NCBI GenBank assembly: GCA_027297025.1
Contig: JAPUIM010000371.1
Location: forward strand, 1-5,258
Direction of reading: 5' to 3'
DNA from: Bacteroidota bacterium
GTDB lineage: Bacteria > Bacteroidota > Bacteroidia > Cytophagales > Cyclobacteriaceae
Length of the DNA: 5,258 nucleotides
Shown here piece by piece: positions 1 to 5,258 of the stretch; position 1 is the stretch's first letter, and every line of letters starts with the position of its first letter. A program made the translations under genes and the position numbers. The notes beneath the pieces are model-generated. The model was given only the letters and a program-made list of their open reading frames with translations. It did not search any database and was not told the origin of the DNA.

Positions 1-273
1 GTTTTTGATCGCATTGGCGATACCATAGGAAACTGAAGGAATAATTACAATACGTTTTGGTTCTAGACAATTTATAAGATGTGAAAAAACCTTTCTCAAT
101 TCCTCTGCCGGTTCAAAAAAATCTTTTTCATGAATATTAAAGGGAAGGCGTTTCTTTTTGATACCTTCAATACCCGCTTTTTCTGCCACTTTTAACCCCG
201 GTGCCATATATGCGCAATTGAGATATGTTACATCTTCTGGTAAAAAGAACTCCTCTTTTTGGCAAGTGATCAT
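1..273 (-). CDS. Class V aminotransferase-fold PLP-dependent enzyme, N-terminal part (cut by the left edge)
   Basis: The 91 visible residues begin MITCQKEEFFLPEDVTYLN and continue through CAYMAPGLKVAEKAGIEG, then a DFFEPAEELRKVFSHLIN segment, then RIVIIPSVSYGIANAIKN at the edge. The order YLNxAYMxP, a basic KKKRLPF stretch, and an IPSVSYG segment is what I know from the start of the class V (cysteine desulfurase / isopenicillin-N-epimerase-like) fold type I PLP family. The PLP-binding lysine lies beyond the window, so neither activity nor substrate can be judged. The ATG at 273 is the first one after an in-frame stop near 403, with no ATG between them. No Shine-Dalgarno precedes it. It follows the response regulator by 61 bases on the same strand and may share its transcript. 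Family assignment is fairly sure; specific function is unknown. Confidence 0.8.
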   Translation of the reverse strand, partial: MITCQKEEFFLPEDVTYLNCAYMAPGLKVAEKAGIEGIKKKRLPFNIHEKDFFEPAEELRKVFSHLINCLEPKRIVIIPSVSYGIANAIKN

Positions 274-334
274 TTGTAATCGGGCAACCGGGCTGGTAAG
301 AAGTTTGAAAATAGGAAAACTTTGGGAAACCAGG

Positions 335-754
335 TTAAGAGACAGTAAAGGATTTTGGAATATTATCCAATATCTCTAATAGTTTTTCTTCAGCGATAGG
401 TTTGACCAAATAACCCGAAATAATCTGGAAGTTTTGGGCTTTTTCAATATCAGTTTCATTCACCGATGAAGTTACCAGGTAGATGGTGACTTTTTTTTTC
501 AGCTGTGGTTGAATAATCAGGAATTCCTGTAGGAACTCCCATCCATCCATTACCGGCATATTTAAATCCAGGAGAATAAGTTCCGGAAGTTTTGATTGAT
601 TAGCGAGATTCTGATTAAAGAAATTGATGGCTGTCTCACCATCCATAAATTTCAGAATGGTTTTAGCCAATTTGTTTCTTGAGATGGTGCGCTCCATGAT
701 GTAATGGTAAACTTCGTCATCATCTACCAGGCATATGGTGTCCACTTTAGACAT
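335..754 (-). CDS. Single-domain response regulator (CheY/Rcp1-like receiver)
   Basis: This complete 139-residue protein is a lone receiver domain. The acidic pocket is D11-D12-D13 in ICLVDDDE. The phosphoacceptor is D63 in LLDLNMPVMDGWEF, the switch threonine is T95 in LVTSS, and the conserved lysine is K118 in YLVKP. All key residues are present, so it should accept phosphate. The MPVMDGWEFL stretch and short length resemble the Rcp1-like regulators that pair with PAS/phytochrome-type kinases. There is no DNA-binding or enzymatic output domain, so it presumably acts by protein contact or in a phosphorelay. Its ATG lies one base beyond the kinase stop, so translation is probably coupled and the kinase is its likely partner. 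The bases before the start are A/T-rich (TTTTAAAATG) with no Shine-Dalgarno. Confidence 0.95.
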   Translation of the reverse strand: MSKVDTICLVDDDEVYHYIMERTISRNKLAKTILKFMDGETAINFFNQNLANQSKLPELILLDLNMPVMDGWEFLQEFLIIQPQLKKKVTIYLVTSSVNETDIEKAQNFQIISGYLVKPIAEEKLLEILDNIPKSFTVS

Positions 755-755
755 T

Positions 756-1826
756 TTAAAAGACTATGTTAAAAGTTGTACCCACTCCTTCTTTACTCTC
801 TGCCCAAATTCTTCCTCCTATTGCTTCAACTTGTGTCCTGGTAATAAACAATCCGTGTCCTTTTGCCTCTGAATTACGGTGGAACGTTTTTCCCAATCCA
901 AACAATTTTCCTCCATGCTTTTTCATATTGATTCCTAATCCATTGTCATTCACTGAAAGATGGATCTTTCTATTGAGGTGATCCGAATTTATCTTTATTA
1001 CCGGATCTCGATAAGGGGATTTATATTTCAAAGCATTAGATAGAAAATTCAAGAAGATATTTTCTAAATATATGGGGGGATAGGATATCTTGGGAGCGTT
1101 TTTAAAATCATAAATTATTTCGGCTTTTTTCTTTTTAATATCGCTATTGAGAATCCTCAGGGTTTTTCCCAATACTTCTTCAAATGTGAGCGTCTCTTTA
1201 TTTATTTCGGTGTCATTATTGATTTTCACCGCTTCTATAACTTGATTCAGGGTATTGTTTAAAACATGGGCAGAAGATTTTATTTTCTCCATGCATTTGA
1301 CTTGTTCATTTTCAAATTCTTCCCGTTCTAACAAATCTGTGAGCATCATGATGTTGGCAATAGGCCCGCGTAGATTATGAGAAGTGATATAAGCGAATTC
1401 GGCCAATTGTTTATTTTGACTCATCAATCTATTGGCAAAGGACTTTAATTCATTGGTATTCTTTTTTACAAAAGTGATGTCACGGGCAATAGCATACCAA
1501 TGGCCGCTTTCAGGTTCAAGGGTGCAAGACCACTCAAGCCAAATGTAATCACCTTCTTTTTTCCGATATCTGTTTTCAAATGATATGGACAAGTGACCTA
1601 GGGAAAGCTTTTCAATTTCCATTTTGGTCTTTCTTATATCAGAGGGATGTATGAATTCGTAGAAGGGAGTAGCTTTAAGTTCCTCAATGGTATATCCTAA
1701 TTTTTTTTCCCAGTTGGGATTGAGGTCTTCGAAATAGCCATCTTCATTGGCAATACAGGCTAAATCCTGGGTCATGTGGAAAAATTTGTAGTAGTCTAGC
1801 TTGTCCGAGGTAATGACGTTAATCAT
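756..1826 (-). CDS. PAS-domain sensor histidine kinase, soluble
   Basis: This complete 356-residue protein should autophosphorylate on histidine and pass phosphate to the adjacent receiver. A PAS domain spans about residues 12-122 (IANEDGYFEDLNPNWEKKLG, then FIHPSD, then WYAIARDIT at its end). A dimerisation helix follows with the H-box AEFAYITSHNLRGP, phosphoacceptor H150. The ATPase domain carries the N-box NFLSNALKYKSP (N264), the G1 box NDNGLG (D294) and the G2 box KGHGLFITR (322-330), and ends EGVGTTFNIVF. No membrane segment or signal peptide is visible, so it is probably cytoplasmic and senses an internal cue through PAS; the ligand is unknown. SHNLRGP instead of the classical SHELRTP is usual for Bacteroidota kinases of this type. 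The ATG is supported by AAGGAG, though 13 bases upstream is rather far. Confidence 0.95.
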   Translation of the reverse strand: MINVITSDKLDYYKFFHMTQDLACIANEDGYFEDLNPNWEKKLGYTIEELKATPFYEFIHPSDIRKTKMEIEKLSLGHLSISFENRYRKKEGDYIWLEWSCTLEPESGHWYAIARDITFVKKNTNELKSFANRLMSQNKQLAEFAYITSHNLRGPIANIMMLTDLLEREEFENEQVKCMEKIKSSAHVLNNTLNQVIEAVKINNDTEINKETLTFEEVLGKTLRILNSDIKKKKAEIIYDFKNAPKISYPPIYLENIFLNFLSNALKYKSPYRDPVIKINSDHLNRKIHLSVNDNGLGINMKKHGGKLFGLGKTFHRNSEAKGHGLFITRTQVEAIGGRIWAESKEGVGTTFNIVF

Positions 1827-2114
1827 ATCTAATTGTTTTCTCCTTGACTCCGAGTTACCTTAACCGCGATTAATAGAAAATATAATTGTGTTACTTTTAT
1901 AATATATATTACATTAACAATTTAACGTAAATAGTTTTAAAAAGATAATAACATATGGAATTATTTTAATAATAAATGTAAATGATTCTTGGGAGGCTAT
2001 GTTTTAACACAAAATGAGTGAAACAAGTGGTTGAAATATTTCATGAGACTATCCATATTCTTGCTTTGATAGCCCATAATTTTTAAGTGCAACTGGATAC
2101 TTGCTTACTACTGG
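1827..2114. other. 288-base AT-rich intergenic region without a recognisable gene
   Basis: This gap separates the Fe-S protein stop from the kinase start and should hold the end of the former transcript and the promoter of the kinase. It contains no convincing ORF or RNA gene. Two short inverted repeats stand out. One is TTAACCGCGATTAA at 1860-1873, a palindrome with one mismatched pair. The other is TGAAATATTTCA at 2032-2043, a perfect palindrome. On the minus strand a weak sigma70-like pair can be drawn: TTTACG at 1931-1926, 17 bases, then TATATA at 1908-1903. Each box matches only four of six consensus positions. I see no clear Bacteroidota-type TTTG / TAnnTTTG promoter and no clear terminator with a T-run. 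Confidence 0.5.
1840..1845 (-). promoter_or_regulatory. Possible ribosome binding site of the histidine kinase
   Basis: The minus strand reads AAGGAG here, a good Shine-Dalgarno match, 13 bases before the kinase ATG at 1826. The spacing is longer than usual and no alternative in-frame start lies between them. It is the only clear Shine-Dalgarno-like element in front of any gene in this window, so it may be coincidental. Confidence 0.35.
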
Positions 2115-2570
2115 TCAATCTTCAAAATCAACTTTAGAATGGGCACCATCGCAATAGGGTTTATTGGATGATTGTCCACATCGGCAAAAAGCAGTAACCT
2201 TTTCTTTAAGCTGCTCATTTCCATCCTTATCCTTCACCAATATTTCACCATGTACCAGAAGAGGACCCTTAGGCATTATTACTACCTTAACCGATGCAGA
2301 TTTTATGGTCCCAGATTCAGCTGAATCCTTAATGTAGGACAGTGCTCCAGATGGACATTGGTCTACCTGCTCAATGATTTCCTGGGTAGATGCTCCCTCT
2401 GTAGTGACCCAGGGTCGTTTGTTGGGATCAAAAACCTGCGGCAATCCTTTAAAGCACAGCATGGAATGGATGCATTTGTGAGGTTGCCAAATTACCGTGA
2501 CCTCTCCATTGCTATATCTTTTGGTGATCTCTTTCATTTCTTTTGTTATTGGATTCTGATTTTTTATCAT
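2115..2570 (-). CDS. Two-domain iron-sulfur protein: YjdI-like (Fer4_19) plus CDGSH
   Basis: The protein has 151 residues from the ATG at 2570. An upstream in-frame TTG at 2579 would add only three residues and is less likely. Counting from the ATG, residues about 18-80 form a divergent ferredoxin-like Fer4_19 domain: HKCIHSMLCFKGLPQVFD with C33 and C39, RPWV, and QCPSGALSY with C72. The C-terminal 25 residues hold a CDGSH motif, CRCGQSSNKPYCDGAH. It gives the three cysteines (C129, C131, C140) and one histidine (H144) that ligate a redox-active [2Fe-2S] cluster in this family. E. coli YjdI resembles the first half alone. No signal peptide or membrane segment is visible, so it is probably cytoplasmic. 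A role in electron transfer or Fe-S handling is plausible, but partners are unknown. There is no Shine-Dalgarno. It lies about 95 bases after the transporter and may have its own promoter. Confidence 0.9.
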   Translation of the reverse strand: MIKNQNPITKEMKEITKRYSNGEVTVIWQPHKCIHSMLCFKGLPQVFDPNKRPWVTTEGASTQEIIEQVDQCPSGALSYIKDSAESGTIKSASVKVVIMPKGPLLVHGEILVKDKDGNEQLKEKVTAFCRCGQSSNKPYCDGAHSKVDFED

Positions 2571-2611
2571 TATTACCAAACTACATATTAATAATTTACC
2601 AGATCATGATC

Positions 2612-2627
2612 AAAAAACTGAACAGTT
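2612..2627 (-). terminator. Weak candidate intrinsic terminator after the transporter gene
   Basis: The minus strand reads AACTGTTCAGTTTTTT: a four- to five-base-pair AACT/AGTT stem with a tiny loop, running into a run of six T. It sits about 40 bases after the transporter stop and before the Fe-S protein start, where a terminator would be expected. The stem is short and A/T-rich, so efficient termination is doubtful. Confidence 0.25.
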
Positions 2628-2665
2628 ACCTTATTATAATACTAACATCAAGTTTGGGTTGGTTG

Positions 2666-3973
2666 TTAATCCGGGTTTACAAATTTGAGTGCTCTCACTT
2701 TCTTAATGGTAAATCCTATTAATGCCAGTGTAAAAAAGGAAATGATAGATATCTCAATATTATTTGCATCAAATTCCTTATCAAATAGTAGATAAAACAC
2801 TTTAAACAAATTGATCAATCCAATAAACGTAGACACTCCCACGACCAGATACATGATCAGGTTGGTAAGTGCGCTGTTTAATAAATGGTGTCCTAACAAT
2901 TTGGGATCATTTACCAGTATTATTAAGAAATAGGCTATTAGAGGAAGAAGAAAACCGTTAATGGCCTGGGCCAAAATGATTACCGGTATGGGTTTTAGAT
3001 TTAGCATACCGAATATCAACCCAGTTACTAACACCAGTATCCAGATACTTCGGTAATTAAACGAAGTCGTGCCCCATTTATCATCTGATTTACCCCAAAT
3101 ACTTTGCGCCGTGATAGCTGCCGCTAATGGGGCAGTGATTGATGAAGTAAAGCCAGCAGCAAACAATCCTATACCTACTAAATATTCGGCACCTGCTCCT
3201 AATGTAGCAGACATGGATTGAGCCAAAGCCTGAAAAGTAAAATCCCCATTAATGGAAGTGCCCACTAACACTACTGCCATTGAAATAATACCTCCAATAA
3301 GTATGGCAATACTAATACCAAAACGCATCTCCTTGATCGTTTGACCTTGACTTATTCCTGATGCCAAAAACAGATTATAGGGAACAATAGTGGTGCCAAT
3401 AAGGCTGATAACATATATCCCTGAACCAGTTGGCAAGGAGGGGGTAAAGGCCGATTTAATTACTGTCAATGCCGACCAATCAAGTTGCAAGGCTACCGTA
3501 CAAAAGCCCACACCGATTATTCCAACTATTATCCCCATAAAGTGAGCCACATTTTTGTAATTACCAAACCACAACAAAAGGGCTCCCACCATTACAATCA
3601 AAGCAGTAAAAATCGAAGGATGTATATCGTATATCAGTCCAAGACCTGAAATTGCTCCAAGTATGTTTCCGGTTTGATAAGCCACGCAGCCAAATATGAT
3701 TGATATTGACAGCAATAGTTTTATCCATTTGCTTTTTTCGCCATATTTTTCCGCGATGGCCTCACCCATATTTTTACCTGATCCAATGGTAATTCTGGCG
3801 GAGGCTTCCTGCAAAAAAATACAAGCGATTGTAGAAAATGTGAGTGTCCATAGTAAATCTGTATGATACAGGGCACCAGCGGCGGCGGCGGTTGTTACAG
3901 TGCCAGGTCCTATAAAGGCTGCCGATATTACCGACCAAAATAAAATACTTAATAGCCCCTTTTTATTTAGCAT
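2666..3973 (-). CDS. Divergent NRAMP (SLC11)-fold transporter lacking the canonical metal-site residues
   Basis: This complete 435-residue inner-membrane protein has about eleven hydrophobic segments, the normal NRAMP length and a LeuT-type fold. It aligns by eye with MntH: FIGPGTVTTA (residues 20-29) falls where the family has the metal-binding DPGN motif of helix 1. IVPYNLFLASG (196-206) falls where helix 6 has MPHxxYLHS. SARITIGSGKNMGEAI (58-73) matches the helix 2 and loop region. The canonical aspartate is therefore G22, the asparagine T25, the methionine V197 and the histidine Y199. The acidic pair in helix 3 appears as Q100 and N103. It is thus unlikely to be a proton-coupled Mn/Fe importer. 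Its ATG is four bases past the stop of the hydantoinase B-type gene, implying co-transcription. From memory, B. subtilis ycsG, another NRAMP-like gene, lies among the 5-oxoprolinase genes ycsF-kipI-kipA. A substrate linked to oxoproline or hydantoin-like compounds is an inference. Confidence 0.92.
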   Translation of the reverse strand: MLNKKGLLSILFWSVISAAFIGPGTVTTAAAAGALYHTDLLWTLTFSTIACIFLQEASARITIGSGKNMGEAIAEKYGEKSKWIKLLLSISIIFGCVAYQTGNILGAISGLGLIYDIHPSIFTALIVMVGALLLWFGNYKNVAHFMGIIVGIIGVGFCTVALQLDWSALTVIKSAFTPSLPTGSGIYVISLIGTTIVPYNLFLASGISQGQTIKEMRFGISIAILIGGIISMAVVLVGTSINGDFTFQALAQSMSATLGAGAEYLVGIGLFAAGFTSSITAPLAAAITAQSIWGKSDDKWGTTSFNYRSIWILVLVTGLIFGMLNLKPIPVIILAQAINGFLLPLIAYFLIILVNDPKLLGHHLLNSALTNLIMYLVVGVSTFIGLINLFKVFYLLFDKEFDANNIEISIISFFTLALIGFTIKKVRALKFVNPD

Positions 3974-3977
3974 AGTT

Positions 3978-5258
3978 TTAAATCTTGCCGTAGCCTCCGC
4001 CTCCCGGCGTCAGTATAAATACAGTATCTCCAGGAAACATTTCTTTTCCATCAATTCCACCTAGCTTTTCTTTTTGTCCCCCTTTTCGAACAATATACTG
4101 ATTTCCCATTTTCCCATTTTTCCCACCTTTTAAGCCATATGGTGCTACATTACGATGCTGGCTTAAAGTGGTCAGTGATACTTTTTCCAAAAATGTGATC
4201 ACTCGGATGATCCCATCCCCTCCTTTCCATTTACCTTTTCCTCCTGAGTTTTTCCTAATTGCCATTTTTTCCAATCGTACAGGATACCTGAACTCCATGA
4301 TCTCAGGATCAGTAATGCGGGTGTTGGTCATATGTTGGTGAACAGCCGAAGCGCCATCAAATCCTTTTCCAGCTCCTGTACCACCAGCGATGGTTTCATA
4401 AAAACCGAATTTTTGATTACCAAATAATAAATTATTCATGGTTCCTTGGCTACATGCTGCTAAACCCAAAGCTTTAAGTAGGGTATCAACCAATCGCTGA
4501 CTGGTTTCGGTATTCCCTCCAACTACGGCAGGACACCTATCCGGGTCTTGGTCAAAAAAGGGATTGAGAATACCGAGAGGAATGTGCATCTCTACCGCTT
4601 TCATAATGCCTTCATTTAAGGGTAATTCCCGGTCGATCAGTATTCGCATTACATACAAAACCGCACTGGTAACAATGGATGGGTTGGCATTTAGATTGCC
4701 TGCATGAACTGGAGCGCTGTGTGTGAAATCGATGTTTATTTTTTTGTCTAAGATTTCAAAATTCACCTGAAGAGGACTTCCATCATCTAGATTTTCTTTA
4801 GCCCCAAAATGACCCTTTCCCAGGAATAATAAGCGATCTAATAAACATTGGTGGGCATAGCTATTTAAACGATCCATATACCGTCGTACCTGGGAAGTAC
4901 CCACTTGATCACATAGTTTAAGCAATGATTCCTGACCCAACCGAATGGAAGCCAAGGCGGCATTGAGGTCAGCCAGGTTTTCCTCCAAAGCCCGTGTAGG
5001 GTATTTGGATTTGATAAGCAATCTTTTGATCTCCTCCCATTGAACCATTCCATTTTTCACCAGGTAAGTGGGCTCGATCACCACTCCTTCTTCCAGCAAA
5101 GATCTGGCATCAGGTGGCATGGAACCAGGTCTTTTACCTCCTATTTCAGCGTGATGGGCTCGATTAGCCACATAACCGATCAAATATTTTTTTTCGTTAA
5201 AAACCGGTGCTATTAAGGTAATGTCAGGGAGGTGTGAGCCTCCATAGGCCGGATGATT
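3978..5258 (-). CDS. Hydantoinase B / 5-oxoprolinase-family protein, C-terminal part (start beyond the right edge)
   Basis: The frame is open from the right edge; 426 residues are visible, starting NHPAYGGSHLPDITLIAPVF. The TTG at 5183 is not the real start, because the family-conserved sequence continues upstream of it. Family hallmarks seen, in visible numbering, are GGSHLPD (6-12), ANRAHHAEIGG (31-41) with its paired histidines and a glutamate, PGSMPPDA, VVGGNTETSQR (245-255), HQHMTNTRITDPE (307-319), RYPVRLE, SGGKGKWKGGDG, and the terminal TPGGGGYG. This is the HyuB half of ATP-dependent 5-oxoprolinase / N-methylhydantoinase-type enzymes, which hydrolyse cyclic amides with an ATPase HyuA half. 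HyuA is not in view. The gene may be a separate HyuB of about 530 residues or the end of a fused protein of about 1250. The true substrate cannot be read from this part. It is the upstream partner of the transporter in an operon. Confidence 0.93.
   Translation of the reverse strand, partial: NHPAYGGSHLPDITLIAPVFNEKKYLIGYVANRAHHAEIGGKRPGSMPPDARSLLEEGVVIEPTYLVKNGMVQWEEIKRLLIKSKYPTRALEENLADLNAALASIRLGQESLLKLCDQVGTSQVRRYMDRLNSYAHQCLLDRLLFLGKGHFGAKENLDDGSPLQVNFEILDKKINIDFTHSAPVHAGNLNANPSIVTSAVLYVMRILIDRELPLNEGIMKAVEMHIPLGILNPFFDQDPDRCPAVVGGNTETSQRLVDTLLKALGLAACSQGTMNNLLFGNQKFGFYETIAGGTGAGKGFDGASAVHQHMTNTRITDPEIMEFRYPVRLEKMAIRKNSGGKGKWKGGDGIIRVITFLEKVSLTTLSQHRNVAPYGLKGGKNGKMGNQYIVRKGGQKEKLGGIDGKEMFPGDTVFILTPGGGGYGKI

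Noticed and set aside
301..322. Inverted repeat AAGTTT...AAACTT between the regulator and the aminotransferase as a terminator
   Set aside because: The stem is six A/T-rich pairs with a ten-base loop, and no T-run follows on the minus strand.
158..379. Plus-strand open frame of 73 codons
   Set aside because: It overlaps on the opposite strand the aminotransferase start and the end of the response regulator, both supported by conserved motifs; its translation resembles no family I know.
766..981. Plus-strand open frame of 71 codons
   Set aside because: It lies wholly antisense to the ATPase domain of the histidine kinase, whose G1 and G2 boxes are clear.
2571..2579. TTG start for the Fe-S protein adding three residues
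   Set aside because: An ATG three codons later is available, and neither start has a Shine-Dalgarno; ATG is the simpler choice.
2358..2591. Plus-strand open frame of 77 codons with a hydrophobic end
   Set aside because: It is antisense to the Fe-S protein, whose cysteine motifs are well conserved; the hydrophobic end is a by-product of the reverse complement.
2602..2611. Palindrome GATCATGATC upstream of the Fe-S protein
   Set aside because: It is made of overlapping GATC/ATGAT units and is short; nothing else marks it as an operator.
4865..5053. Minus-strand open frame of 62 codons
   Set aside because: It is in another frame inside the hydantoinase B-type gene, with no recognisable domain.

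Overview
All five genes in this AT-rich window are on the minus strand, so the reading order runs from high to low coordinates. The organism is most likely a member of the Bacteroidota (Cytophagia or Flavobacteriia type). This rests on the AT-rich intergenic DNA, the near absence of Shine-Dalgarno sequences, and a PAS histidine kinase whose H-box reads FAYITSHNLR, followed by a single-domain Rcp1/CheY-like receiver. That pairing is very common in the group. The assignment is an inference from style, not from a marker gene.

Right part (5258 to 2666): the C-terminal part of a hydantoinase B / 5-oxoprolinase-type protein enters from the right edge, without its start. Four bases after its stop begins a complete 435-residue NRAMP-fold membrane transporter. 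The two are almost certainly co-transcribed. The transporter has lost the residues that define metal and proton handling in the family. Its neighbour suggests that it carries something related to the substrate or product of an oxoprolinase-type enzyme rather than a divalent metal. This is the most interesting feature of the window.

Middle (2570 to 2115): a small iron-sulfur protein combining a YjdI-like (Fer4_19) domain and a C-terminal CDGSH domain. It is separated by about 95 bases from the transporter and by a 288-base AT-rich gap from the next gene.

Left part (1826 to 1): a soluble PAS-containing histidine kinase, then a receiver-only response regulator one base after its stop. After another 61 bases comes the N-terminus of a class V PLP-dependent aminotransferase-fold protein, cut by the left edge. 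The kinase and regulator form a signalling pair with no DNA-binding output in view. The aminotransferase may be the third gene of this operon.

No tRNA, rRNA, CRISPR array, insertion sequence or attachment site was seen.
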